Source: Spirochaetaceae bacterium (GTDB lineage Bacteria > Spirochaetota > Spirochaetia > Treponematales > Breznakiellaceae). From it: a DNA stretch of 13,248 bases. Of the stretch, positions 1-8,182 are shown in pieces (positions within the stretch are counted from its first letter, which is position 1; each line of letters starts with the position of its first letter). The stretch is taken from contig JAITNO010000015.1 of NCBI GenBank assembly GCA_031290405.1, forward strand, positions 1 to 13,248, given 5' to 3'. The translations under genes were made by a program, and so were the position numbers. The notes beneath the pieces are model-generated. The model ran no database searches and was not told the DNA's origin. It saw only the letters and a list, made by a program, of their open reading frames with translations.

Positions 1-1
1 A

Positions 2-17
2 GGGGGGCGCGCCCCCC
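2..17 (-). terminator. G/C palindrome, possible terminator of the DUF115 gene
   Basis: Six G, CGCG and six C form a perfect 16-bp palindrome five bases downstream of the TAG stop of the minus-strand DUF115 gene. As RNA it would fold into a strong GC hairpin. The T-tract that would prove an intrinsic terminator lies outside the window, since only one base is visible beyond the stem. Position and symmetry are seen; the terminator role is inferred. Confidence 0.45.
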
Positions 18-22
18 TCCTG

Positions 23-1831
23 CTAAAAACAAGCGGCTTCGTAAATCGCGCGATAGAGGAGGATGGAGAGTTCGCGGTGGCGCTCGAGGGGTTTGTCCGC
101 GGGGGTTTTGAGGCGGGCCTGGAGGGTTTCGAGGCGGGGCACAAGGAAGCCTGCGACGTCGCGGACGGGGTTGGCGGCGATGGCGCGGTCTATCTGTTCG
201 AGGAGCTCCGAGCGGGGGTCTGTTTCGGCAAGGATGAGCGCCTGCATGGCCAGGCGGCGGAGTTCTTCGAGGCCGGCGGCGAGGTTTTGTTGCGCGCCGT
301 CGAACGCTTCGGCGCGCGCTTTGGTGTGGGCGTCCTCGTTCCACGTATGCATGATGTCCTGGAGGGTGCGCTCGATCTGGCGGTCTATTTCGCCGCGGCG
401 GGGAGGGAGGGAGAGGACGCGCTCGATGTCGATGGGCTCAAAGCAGGCTATGCTGCGGCCTGCGCGGGAGAGGGTGTGATTCTTGAGGCCTGCGGCGCAG
501 GCGAGGCGGGCGCGGTTTTCAAACCAGCCGGCGTAAAGGGCGAGGCGGCTGTCGGTAAGGACGCGCCCGCCGTCCGCGGCGGGCGTGTAGTAGGGGGCGG
601 CGCCGCGGAGGGCGTGGAAGCTGGCGGTTTCGGCGGGGCGGAGTCTGCTTTGCTCGGAGAGGGCGCGTTCTTCGAAGAGGGCTCCGGCGAAATGGGTCTT
701 TCGCGCGGGGTAGGACAGGTCGAGGCCGGCGGTGATGATGGCTCCTGCGGCGGTGGGCAAGAGGCTGCGGGCGAAGTCCCAGGCGCTTGTGGCCACCGAG
801 CCGCCTGAGCCGAGGGCTCCCTTGGCGCCGACGCGCTGTTCGAAAAAGCGGGCGAGGGGGAAGTGGGAGGAACAGAGGAATGTGGCGCGCGCGCCTGACC
901 TAAGGGTGGTGGGGTAGACGGAGGATTCGGCGACGAGGCAGGTTTTTTCGAGGTCGGCGCGGTCGAGGTGGCGGGCGTTCCAGTACTGGGGGTCGACGGA
1001 GAGGGCGAAGTCGGCGCTTACTCCGGCCCTTTGGATGAAGCTGAGGGCGGTGTCGACGGCCACGACAAGGCAGCGTTCGCGGAGGGCGGACAGGTGGGGG
1101 CGGATGTCGTCGAGGCTGGGGCCGGCGGCGACGACGAAGATGGGGAAGTCGAATGCGCCGGCGAGGGCGCCGACGCCGGGCATATCGCGGATGGCGCTTG
1201 AGTTGGCGCGGAGGTTGCGCACCCAGCGTTTGCCGAAGCGGCAGAGGGTTGCCTCGTTCACGGCGTCTTTGTTGTGCCACAGGCAAACAGTTTTTTCGGC
1301 GTCTGCGGCCCAGTCGCCGTCCAGGGACAGGGCGGGCCGGTTGCGGATGACGGCGCGGACGGGGCCGGCGCGGGAGAGGGCGTCGCCCAAGGAGAGAGCG
1401 TCGGAGCCTAAGACGAAGGAGAGGCGGCTGCGCTTGAAAAGCCCGCTCAAGTCGCGCGTGCGGAGGGCGAGGCGGAAGAGGTCGACGCGTTTTTCGATGA
1501 TGACGACGGCTCCGCCGGCGCGCCGTGCCGCCTCTTCTGCGGCGTAGCCCAGCCCAAAGCCCAGGATGACGACGGCGCCGCAGGCGAGGGAAGCGACCAG
1601 GGCGGCGTCGACAAGCCGGCGCGCCTCGCGAACGGGGTCGCGCGCCGAATGGACAAGGACGCCTGCGACCCGCAGCGTCGCATCGCCGCTGGAGGCGGCA
1701 ATGATTTCGGCGTCGTCGGCTGGGGCACCGGCGTCTTGTTCAAGCTGTTCCAGCCTTTGGGCGAGCGCGGGATGATTTTCCCGCAAGACGGAGAGGTTTT
1801 TGTCCCAAAAGTCTGGAGCGCGCATCCCCAC
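23..1831 (-). CDS. DUF115 / MptE-like protein, Maf-type (flagellin glycosylation?) family
   Basis: 602 residues if read from the GTG at 1831; an ATG at 1825 is an alternative start two codons later. A Rossmann-like stretch VVILGFGLG (about residues 87-95) followed by VVIIEKR (109-115) leads to the signature FVVAAGPSLDD (232-242), then VVAVDTAL (256-263) and FALSVDPQYW (275-284). The GPSLD motif and this order are typical of DUF115, the 6-hydroxymethylpterin-pyrophosphokinase-MptE-like domain. It includes the motility-accessory factors (Maf) that transfer nonulosonic acid sugars to flagellin in Campylobacter, Helicobacter and other flagellates. A flagellin-modifying role here is inferred from family only; no flagellar or sugar-synthesis gene is in view. 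It lies 18 nt behind the lipoprotein gene in the same reading frame, with no Shine-Dalgarno sequence before either start, so coupled re-initiation is likely. Confidence 0.8.
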   Translation of the reverse strand: MGMRAPDFWDKNLSVLRENHPALAQRLEQLEQDAGAPADDAEIIAASSGDATLRVAGVLVHSARDPVREARRLVDAALVASLACGAVVILGFGLGYAAEEAARRAGGAVVIIEKRVDLFRLALRTRDLSGLFKRSRLSFVLGSDALSLGDALSRAGPVRAVIRNRPALSLDGDWAADAEKTVCLWHNKDAVNEATLCRFGKRWVRNLRANSSAIRDMPGVGALAGAFDFPIFVVAAGPSLDDIRPHLSALRERCLVVAVDTALSFIQRAGVSADFALSVDPQYWNARHLDRADLEKTCLVAESSVYPTTLRSGARATFLCSSHFPLARFFEQRVGAKGALGSGGSVATSAWDFARSLLPTAAGAIITAGLDLSYPARKTHFAGALFEERALSEQSRLRPAETASFHALRGAAPYYTPAADGGRVLTDSRLALYAGWFENRARLACAAGLKNHTLSRAGRSIACFEPIDIERVLSLPPRRGEIDRQIERTLQDIMHTWNEDAHTKARAEAFDGAQQNLAAGLEELRRLAMQALILAETDPRSELLEQIDRAIAANPVRDVAGFLVPRLETLQARLKTPADKPLERHRELSILLYRAIYEAACF

Positions 1832-1849
1832 GAGGAAAACGAGGGGGCG

Positions 1850-2311
1850 TCAGGGCGCGCTTTCGGCGGCGCTTTCGGGCGCGGCGGCGGCGGCGGCGGG
1901 AGCGGGCGCGCTTTCGGGCGCGGGCTCAGGCTCAGGCGCGGGGATTTTGGCCAGCACTGCGTTCGAGAGGATTTGGTATTTCCGGGGGAGGGCGGCGCCG
2001 TCGGGGCCGTCGTATTTTGCAAGCAGGGCGGCGAACTCGGTGCGCGCGGCGCCGTATTTTTGCTGCTTATAATGGATGAAGGCGATTTGATAATCGGCGC
2101 CGACGACGGCCTCGCGGTCTTCGGGGAAACGCTCGCGGATGGCGTCGTAATACTTGATCGCCTGGCCATACCGGGTGCGGTCCATCGCCGCTTGCCCCAT
2201 CTGCACGATTTCCGCCGCCGTCGCGCCGTCGGGAATCGTGACGGGGCCCGAAAAACACGCCGCACAGCATAGGGGAATCGCGGCGCTCAGGATAAATCTT
2301 CGTATGTCCAT
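1850..2311 (-). CDS. small TPR-type lipoprotein with Pro/Ala/Glu tail
   Basis: 153 residues from the ATG at 2311. The N-terminus has arginines at 4-5, a hydrophobic core and LCCAAC, giving a plausible spirochaete-type lipobox with acylated Cys19. The mature part is helical and TPR-like, with motifs such as AMDRTRYGQAIKYYDAI and YKQQKYGAARTEFAALL, as in BamD/YbgF-like outer-membrane lipoproteins. The last ~30 residues are low-complexity Ala/Pro/Glu, encoded by near-repeats of GCTTTCGGGCGC and a GCG run at 1881-1899. An in-frame ATG at 2323 is an alternative start, but a -10-like hexamer overlaps it, which favours 2311. It is the first gene of a two-gene unit with the DUF115 protein. The lipoprotein and TPR calls come from the sequence; the partner and function are unknown. 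Confidence 0.7.
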   Translation of the reverse strand: MDIRRFILSAAIPLCCAACFSGPVTIPDGATAAEIVQMGQAAMDRTRYGQAIKYYDAIRERFPEDREAVVGADYQIAFIHYKQQKYGAARTEFAALLAKYDGPDGAALPRKYQILSNAVLAKIPAPEPEPAPESAPAPAAAAAAPESAAESAP

Positions 2312-2318
2312 GCCCTCG

Positions 2319-2347
2319 ATCATGCCCGAAAAACGCCTTTCCTTCAA
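2319..2347 (-). promoter_or_regulatory. predicted sigma70-type promoter, near-leaderless, for the lipoprotein gene
   Basis: On the minus strand TTGAAG (2347-2342) and CATGAT (2324-2319) are separated by exactly 17 nt, each matching four of six consensus bases. CATGAT ends 7 nt before the ATG at 2311, so transcription would begin at or next to the start codon. Matches and spacing are seen; promoter activity is inferred. Confidence 0.35.
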
Positions 2348-2419
2348 GTGGGGCTTGGGGCGCCCTCGACATTTGCCGGCGTACGTGCGACGCTGTTTCC
2401 AAGAACTGCGGATGCTATT

Positions 2420-3196
2420 GTGGAAAACCATTACGAGATTTTAGGGATACGAGAGGATGCTTCGGGCGCCGAAATCAAGCGCGCGTTTCGGGAAAAGGCG
2501 AAGCGTTTGCACCCCGACATTGCCCGCACCGCCGACGCAGGCGCCATGCGGCGTCTGCTTGTCGCCTACGAGACGCTTTCCAACCGCGATCGGCGCTTTG
2601 AATACGACAGGATTTTCCAGTACGCCAAACAGCACGACTCGTGGGATTATCGCACATACTTGAAGGAGCGTTCCGACGACCCGGAGTATCAGGCGAAACG
2701 CATTTTCTTTGAGCTTTTGCACTTCGAGGAGGATTCGGCGATCAAGGTGTGGCAAGAGTCGGGCGGCATCGACTTCCCGCTGTGGAAGTTCCTTGACCGC
2801 GAAGACTGGATGGACTGCGCCTTCCTCCTTGCCGAGGAGCTTGCGCGGCAGGGCTTTGCCCACGAAGCCTTCTTGATACTGGTGAGTCTGTTGCGCGAGG
2901 AACAGGAAAAGCCGTATTTTAGGCATTTTACGCTGGACGTCGAGCTGCTCCTCAAGGAAGTCGTCCGGCTGAAGCTGCGCCGCACGGTCGACGACGAGAC
3001 CTGGATGGATTGTCTGCGCGCCATGCTGCGCTTAGGCTTTGACGCGAAGACGGAAGCCTTCTATCTAAAGTCTTTGGCCGAGGCCCTCTTTAAGACCGGC
3101 GACAAGGAGAGCGCGCGGGAAGCGTTCGAGCGCGCGAAGACCCGCGACCGCAAAATCACCCTCTGTAAAAGCGCCCGCGTGGGCTTGGGCCTGTAA
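2420..3196 (+). CDS. J-domain (DnaJ-like) protein with helical C-terminal region
   Basis: 258 residues from the GTG at 2420. A J domain occupies about residues 4-68: HYEILGI (4-10), a basic helix II, and the essential HPD tripeptide at 31-33, followed by the YETLSNRDRRFEYD helix. The HPD loop stimulates the ATPase of a DnaK/Hsp70 partner. There is no Gly/Phe-rich linker, no CxxCxGxG zinc repeats and no DnaJ C-terminal beta domain, so this is a class III J protein and not the general DnaJ. The rest is alpha-helical and looks like degenerate TPRs (for example AEALFKTGDKESAREAFERA), perhaps for client binding. I chose the 2420 GTG because J domains usually begin within a few residues of the start. 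A GTG at 2348 would add 24 unremarkable residues. Neither has a clear ribosome site. It diverges from the lipoprotein gene and converges on the giant gene. Confidence 0.8.
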   Translation: MENHYEILGIREDASGAEIKRAFREKAKRLHPDIARTADAGAMRRLLVAYETLSNRDRRFEYDRIFQYAKQHDSWDYRTYLKERSDDPEYQAKRIFFELLHFEEDSAIKVWQESGGIDFPLWKFLDREDWMDCAFLLAEELARQGFAHEAFLILVSLLREEQEKPYFRHFTLDVELLLKEVVRLKLRRTVDDETWMDCLRAMLRLGFDAKTEAFYLKSLAEALFKTGDKESAREAFERAKTRDRKITLCKSARVGLGL

Positions 3197-3202
3197 GAAG
3201 TC

Positions 3203-3219
3203 CCGCTCAGCCTGAGCGG
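3203..3219. terminator. palindrome between convergent genes, likely bidirectional terminator
   Basis: CCGCTCAG, one central base, then CTGAGCGG form an 8-bp inverted repeat that fills the 24-bp gap between the TAA of the J-domain gene (3194-3196) and the TAA of the giant minus-strand gene (3221-3223). On the plus strand it is followed by TTT only, so the U-tract is short. Position between two convergent stops makes a shared terminator the simplest reading. Confidence 0.6.
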
Positions 3220-3220
3220 T

Positions 3221-6200
3221 TTAGAAGCTGACGTTTAAGCTGGCGCCGACGGCGGCGATGAAGCTCTGCGTTTCTTCGGCGCTGCGCCGGGAATAGCTTA
3301 GGCGGGCGAAGACGCCGAGTTCCAGGCGGCCGGCGATGCGGACGATGGATTCATGGCCCGCGCTAAGAAGCAAGTATGGATAGGCGTTGCTGTAGTCGAA
3401 CGACAGCTCGAGCTTTTCTTTGCGGAGGCGCTCGTAGGGGCTTTTTGCAAGGGAGGCCAGCGCCGGCGAACGGGCACTCTCCAAGAAGCGCCCGAAGAAC
3501 CATGCGTAGAGCGAGCCCAGCAGGCTCTTTTCCGTGGGGACGGCCCATTCCAGGATAAAGTTCGCCGTCCAGCCTGTGTTCAAGAGGCCCACAACATCGT
3601 CGAAGCGCAGCGAAGCGCCGCCTGCGCCAAAGAAAGCCGCGCCGTGGCGCATCGAGATGCGCCACGAGTTTTCGTCGTTGCGGGGGAGGGCGACCGCCGC
3701 CTCGATTGCATGGCGGAATTCGTCGTTGCGGTAGAGGCTCCCCGCGCGCGCGGCACCCGCAGATCCAAACAGGTCGACGGCGGCAAAGCTTAAGGCGCCG
3801 CCCAGTCCCAGCACGTCCTGCATCGTGTCGTAGCGCATCGTCAGGTTGCGGTCGATGCGCGCCTCCAGAGAGCGCGGGACGATGAGAGCTTTGGCGCCGT
3901 AGCGCGAAGGAAGCTGCATCGTAAAACGGTAGAGGTCCCCCGCGCGCGCGCCCTCGGCGCTCTGCGCGGAAGGCGAGGCGCGCAGGCCCTCCCGAAAGGC
4001 CTCGGGCAGGGCGGGGTCGAAGAGCGCGTAGAAGGGAGCGGCCCCCAGCATCGCTCCTGAGTGGGCAAACGCCTCTCCAAAGAGCGTAAAGTCGCCCGCC
4101 GCGTCGCCGGGCATCTTTAACACGCTGCGCTCGTAATGGCGCTCGAAGCGGAACGCCCCGCCGTAGGCGCCAAAGCTGAACGGAAAGTCCAGCGACAGGA
4201 CCGTGCCGGACGCGCTCCGCAAGGCAGGGAGGGAGGACTCCGTGTGAAAGTCCGCGTTAAAGACCGCCCCGACCGGCTTGCTTTCCAGGCGGAGCTCGGA
4301 GCGCGCGCGCATGACGCGCCCTGCCGCCCCTTCTCCCGCGTCAGGAGCCCAGCTCTTCCAGCTCGAGAGCCACGCCTCCCCGTAGCCCCCTCCCAGGGGC
4401 CCCCCCATCGAGAGCGCGCGCGCAGAGCCCAGCGCAGGAGCCTGGACCCAACGCCAATCGGCGTCCAGGGACGCCCCGAAGGGCCCCCCCCCCAGACCCT
4501 TGGCCCCCAGCCCCGCCCGCCAGGCGCGCGTCTCCTTTTCGTTCTCGAACGAGCCCTCGCCCTCGAAGTGGGCGCGGTAATCCCCCGACGCGCTGAAGCC
4601 GGCCTTATGCTTCCAGCGCGCGCCGGAGGGGTCGAAGAAAAAATCCTCATGCAAGCGCAGCGGCCCCGCTTCCCGCCAGAGGCCGTGCTCAGCCTGCCAG
4701 CGGGAAAACTCCCCCCCCTCGTCCCGTCCGCCGGAGAAGGTGAGCGCTCCGGAGACGTGCGTCCCCAGAACGAGAGCCTCAAAGCGCGACCTTCCGGCGC
4801 CTGCGAAGAGGCCGCCCTTCCCCGCTGAGTCGATCTTTCCCCGCGTTGCGCTCTCCAGCGCCCCCTCGAAGAGCGCATCCTCCAGCAGCGCCAGGCCGGC
4901 GAACGAGAGCAACACCCCTGTGCGCTTCCACGAGAGCTTCGCGCCCACGTTCAGATAGAGAGCGGGATCCCCCTCTTCCAAGACGATCTCGTCGATAAAG
5001 AACGAGGCGCCGGTTGCCTCGGCATCGTCAAAGGGAAGATTCCCCCCCGGCGGCGGAGACAAAAAGACCATCACGTAGGCGGAGTCCTCTTCCTCGTCGT
5101 CGCTCTCAGCGCGCGCCGCGCTCTTTTTGAGGGCCCCCGGACGATACGCCAGGTCAGCCACGCGGCTTCCTGCCGCGTAGACGCCCGGAGCCTCGCCCCC
5201 GTAGCGCAGCTCAAGCTTCCGCCACGCCCCCGCGCCGTCAAGGGAGTCCAGGGGAACGCGCGCCTGGAGTGCAATTTCGTCGCTCCGCCCCAGGGAGGAC
5301 TTCCCGCGCGCGGCGTAAACGTCCAGAGTTGCGCCGGAAAAATCGCCGGATGCCGGCCCCTTAAAGAAGAAACTGAGGGCCTTGTACTCCGAGAGCGGAA
5401 GGACCCCCACGCGCCCCCCCGCACCGGCCCCCTCCCCCTGCGAAAAAGCCTTTTGCCACGAAACTTCCAGCGCGCGCTGCACCGCCGCCTCCCCGTGCAG
5501 ACGCCGCATAAGCTCAGGGAAGCTCATGGCGAGGGCGGCGTCGTAAACCTCCGCCGCGCGGACGGAGCTTTCGCCCGACTCCTCCGCCGCTTCCCCCCCG
5601 CGCAGCAGGAGGAGCGGGGAGAAGAGCGCCCCTTGGACAATCGGCGGGGCCAGGAGTATCCTCCCCAAGAACTTTCCCCCCGCCCGGCTTATCGCCAGAA
5701 GGCGCAGCTGCGTCGCCCCTGCGAGCTTTCCCCGTTCGCCGTCCGTCAACACAAAATGAAAGGCGTTCAGCCCCGCGGAGAACGCGCTCAAGCTCCGCTC
5801 GACGATCATCCCCTGGTTTTCGCCTGTGCCGCCGTCCTTCGCGCTTAAGGGCCCGAATTGCAGCACGAGCGTAACGTTCGCCGCGTCGGAGCTCGAGACG
5901 CCGTAAAAGCGGAACGGGACGACCACCTCGCGCGCCGACGAGAGCGCGTTCCCGTCGGGAAGAGGCGCCTGGAAGCCCGACCACGTCCGGGCGCTTCCGT
6001 CGAGGGCAAACTCGGCGACCAACACGCGCGCGCTCTGCGCCCCGTCGCGCGCCGGGTAGGGCCCGCTCATCGCGGGGACGAGCGGCGTTGCCCCGTCAAT
6101 CTCCCGCAGGACCGCCTGTCCCAGCGCACTCGTCTCCAGGTAGTTCCGGTAGGATAGGTCGGCGCGCTGGGACAGAGGCAGGGCGGGAAGGCCCGCCGCG

Positions 6201-8128
6201 CCGCCCGACGGCGCATTCGAGACAAAGGACGAAGGAGGGTCGGGCAACCCAAGCGTCGACTCGTTCCCCTCCATGCCCGCCACGCGGTAGAGCCCCGTCG
6301 CATCGGGCTGCTCGTAACCGCCCCCCAGCGTGAGCGACGCCGCAAGATCCCCGTCCTTCCATTCCAGCTTGCCGCCGAAGCCCACCTGACCGGGATTCCC
6401 ACGCCCCGCCTCGGAGAACCCGTCGTTCAAGACGTTCCAGCGCAGCCCCAACCCTAAGCGCGCGGACAGCCTGCCTTCACCCTCGTAGACCCCCCCAAGG
6501 CCAATCGCCACGCTCCCGCTGCGCGCGTCAAGACTCCGCCTAAGGTAGCGGATCCTTATTGCCTCCCCCGTCAACGCGGGCCTTCCCAGCCGCACCGTGC
6601 CCGAACCCTTGTCGAACACCCAGTCGCCGTCGCTTATCCCACCGCGCAGCACCTCAATGGAGCCGGGAATGACGTCAATGCCGATAAGGTACCCCGCCAA
6701 TGCCCCGTAACTCGTAAAGCGCAAGCGAACGTCGCCAGCCGCCCCATCCTTGCCCAGCGAGTACAGCGAGGCAAGCCAGACCTCGCCCGCAGCGTCCCGA
6801 GCCAGCGGCCAGCGGCTTCCCGCGGAGCGCACGTCGGTCTGACCGGAGCGCACCAGGTTGTAAACGGCGCGCGCATAGACGCTCACCCCCGATTCTTCGG
6901 CGCCGTAGAGCGGCAATCCCGCCACGCCCGCCTCGGAAAGCTCGTAGAGCTCAAAGCCGGGGACAAGATCGCCCGTCGAGGAGGACACAAGGGACGCCCC
7001 CGCCGCGCCGCTCACCGGGGCTTCGTAACGCGACAGCCTCTCGAAGGGAGAGAAGGCCCCGCGTTCCCACACGACAAGCGCGTTCGTCCCCCCAATGGAG
7101 AGCGTCGCGGGCCGCCCCGCGCCCCCGCCCGGCTGAGGCAGGGCGTCAAGATCCAGACCCACCCCAAAGAAGTCCTGAACATCTCCCAAGAAGGAGCCAG
7201 CCTGACGGTAGCCCCCCATATCCGCCTCGTAGTCGCCCGCATACGCCACGGCGACAAGCCCCGCGGAAGGAAGGGACAACTCGACAAGCCCATAGCGCGC
7301 GCTCACCGACGCCTCACTGGGCCGCGCCAGACGCCAGCGCCGCGTCCCACCCGCGCCGGAACTCAACAGAGGCCCCGCGGCGTCCTCGACATAGACCACA
7401 GGGGAGGCCGAAAGACCCTCGCGCGGCAGCACGAAGGAAACCCCCCGCAGCATCCCCTGCGCGGCCGCGTATGAATGCGTGCGTTCGCGGCCACCCTCGA
7501 AGACGCGCTCCTCACGAGCCGCGTCGTCGTAACGCGCCAAGACGTGGAAGCTCCACGGCCCTTCCCCAGCCCGCCCGTAGAAACCAAAGGAGGAGGCCCC
7601 GTCCCCGCCCAAGTCCAGGTAGGGAAAGAGGGGAAAGTCGAGCCCCGCGTTGCCCACGCCCGCATAGCGGATAAAGTCGCCCGCGCCCCCCTTGAAGCCC
7701 GCGCGATACGCGTTGACGTCGTAATCCTCCTGGAAAGACGCCTCGACGAACCATCGCTCGCGCAGCCAGAGCGACAAGGTCAAGTCAGCCTCCTGCACAA
7801 ACAAGACCGGAGACTCGACGCTCGCCACACCCCAGCCCAAGCTGGAGCGAGAAAGCCCCCACGACCCGGTAAGCGTACCCTTCCAGTAGCCCGCCGTCAT
7901 GAGGGCAACCTCGCTGTCCAAGAGATTCATCGAAAAGAGCGTGGGGCTGGCCCCTTCAGACAGCGCGTTTCGCGCAGCGTCAACGTCAAAGGCATCTTCA
8001 GCGGCGAGGCTCCCGCCAGCCGACCCGAAAGACGCAAGACAGAATAAAAAAAACGCGGGAACGAGAAACGCCGCACGCGAAAAGAGGACTCGCCCGCGCC
8101 AATGCTCCAAATTTTCCCCACAGCTCAT
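3221..8128 (-). CDS. giant beta-rich outer-membrane protein, SprA-like architecture
   Basis: 1635 residues. An N-terminal export signal has a hydrophobic stretch at about 14-36, a cleavage region GSLAAED around 39-45, and no convincing lipobox. The mature protein alternates short aromatic/Gly strands typical of beta-barrels and ends in NVSF, with the terminal Phe recognised by BAM. About residues 127-185 (FVEASFQEDYDVNAYRAGF, then an aromatic LDFPLFPYLDLGG turn) and 496-531 (GDWVFDKGSGTVRLGRPAL, then IRIRYL) recall the repeated elements of SprA, the giant barrel of the Bacteroidota type IX system. Two jelly-roll-like modules near 700-830 and 880-1050 resemble carbohydrate-binding folds; the second ends in FFIDEIVLEEGDP. 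An acidic EESDDEEED-like loop lies near 1010. Position ~1060-1635 looks like more barrel. The coding strand holds G10, G8 and several G7 runs. No clear Shine-Dalgarno precedes the ATG; a TTG at 8110 is a possible alternative start. The SprA comparison is from memory and is an inference; export and beta-richness are visible. Confidence 0.75.
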   Translation of the reverse strand: MSCGENLEHWRGRVLFSRAAFLVPAFFLFCLASFGSAGGSLAAEDAFDVDAARNALSEGASPTLFSMNLLDSEVALMTAGYWKGTLTGSWGLSRSSLGWGVASVESPVLFVQEADLTLSLWLRERWFVEASFQEDYDVNAYRAGFKGGAGDFIRYAGVGNAGLDFPLFPYLDLGGDGASSFGFYGRAGEGPWSFHVLARYDDAAREERVFEGGRERTHSYAAAQGMLRGVSFVLPREGLSASPVVYVEDAAGPLLSSGAGGTRRWRLARPSEASVSARYGLVELSLPSAGLVAVAYAGDYEADMGGYRQAGSFLGDVQDFFGVGLDLDALPQPGGGAGRPATLSIGGTNALVVWERGAFSPFERLSRYEAPVSGAAGASLVSSSTGDLVPGFELYELSEAGVAGLPLYGAEESGVSVYARAVYNLVRSGQTDVRSAGSRWPLARDAAGEVWLASLYSLGKDGAAGDVRLRFTSYGALAGYLIGIDVIPGSIEVLRGGISDGDWVFDKGSGTVRLGRPALTGEAIRIRYLRRSLDARSGSVAIGLGGVYEGEGRLSARLGLGLRWNVLNDGFSEAGRGNPGQVGFGGKLEWKDGDLAASLTLGGGYEQPDATGLYRVAGMEGNESTLGLPDPPSSFVSNAPSGGAAGLPALPLSQRADLSYRNYLETSALGQAVLREIDGATPLVPAMSGPYPARDGAQSARVLVAEFALDGSARTWSGFQAPLPDGNALSSAREVVVPFRFYGVSSSDAANVTLVLQFGPLSAKDGGTGENQGMIVERSLSAFSAGLNAFHFVLTDGERGKLAGATQLRLLAISRAGGKFLGRILLAPPIVQGALFSPLLLLRGGEAAEESGESSVRAAEVYDAALAMSFPELMRRLHGEAAVQRALEVSWQKAFSQGEGAGAGGRVGVLPLSEYKALSFFFKGPASGDFSGATLDVYAARGKSSLGRSDEIALQARVPLDSLDGAGAWRKLELRYGGEAPGVYAAGSRVADLAYRPGALKKSAARAESDDEEEDSAYVMVFLSPPPGGNLPFDDAEATGASFFIDEIVLEEGDPALYLNVGAKLSWKRTGVLLSFAGLALLEDALFEGALESATRGKIDSAGKGGLFAGAGRSRFEALVLGTHVSGALTFSGGRDEGGEFSRWQAEHGLWREAGPLRLHEDFFFDPSGARWKHKAGFSASGDYRAHFEGEGSFENEKETRAWRAGLGAKGLGGGPFGASLDADWRWVQAPALGSARALSMGGPLGGGYGEAWLSSWKSWAPDAGEGAAGRVMRARSELRLESKPVGAVFNADFHTESSLPALRSASGTVLSLDFPFSFGAYGGAFRFERHYERSVLKMPGDAAGDFTLFGEAFAHSGAMLGAAPFYALFDPALPEAFREGLRASPSAQSAEGARAGDLYRFTMQLPSRYGAKALIVPRSLEARIDRNLTMRYDTMQDVLGLGGALSFAAVDLFGSAGAARAGSLYRNDEFRHAIEAAVALPRNDENSWRISMRHGAAFFGAGGASLRFDDVVGLLNTGWTANFILEWAVPTEKSLLGSLYAWFFGRFLESARSPALASLAKSPYERLRKEKLELSFDYSNAYPYLLLSAGHESIVRIAGRLELGVFARLSYSRRSAEETQSFIAAVGASLNVSF
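4484..4493 (-). repeat. G10 homopolymer on the coding strand of the giant OMP gene
   Basis: Ten consecutive C on the plus strand are G10 in the coding strand, spanning Leu-Gly-Gly-Gly near residues 1211-1215. Slippage by one or two bases would frameshift the last ~420 residues. The same gene has G8 at 4711-4718 and G7 at 4400-4406, 5042-5048, 5414-5420, 5593-5599 and 6490-6496. Run lengths are counted from the sequence; phase variation is an inference. Confidence 0.9.
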
Positions 8129-8131
8129 AGG

Positions 8132-8160
8132 TTTACACGACTCACAAGGTACGATACACT
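8132..8160 (+). promoter_or_regulatory. predicted sigma70-type promoter of the 216-residue lipoprotein gene
   Basis: TTTACA (8132-8137, five of six matches to TTGACA) and TACACT (8155-8160, four of six) are 17 nt apart. The predicted start near 8167 leaves a short leader containing AAAGGA, 9 nt before the ATG at 8183. The overlapping palindrome ACTATAGT (8158-8165) offers a -10-like TATAGT in both directions and could also serve the divergent giant gene, for which I find no convincing -35. Confidence 0.5.
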
Positions 8161-8182
8161 ATAGTCCAAAGGAAAAAAACCC

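Noticed and set aside
1881..1899. GCG triplet run in the lipoprotein tail as a phase-variation switch
   Set aside because: Triplet slippage keeps the frame, so it would only change the length of the Ala-rich tail.
1447..2265. Long minus-strand frame of 272 codons, rich in Pro/Arg/Ser
   Set aside because: It is an out-of-frame shadow of the lipoprotein and DUF115 genes, with composition typical of shadows in GC-rich DNA and no recognisable domain.
4136..4878. Open frames on both strands in the C-terminal third of the giant gene
   Set aside because: Alternative-frame shadows rich in Arg/Pro/Ala; the 1635-codon frame is continuous, starts with a signal peptide and ends with an outer-membrane Phe.
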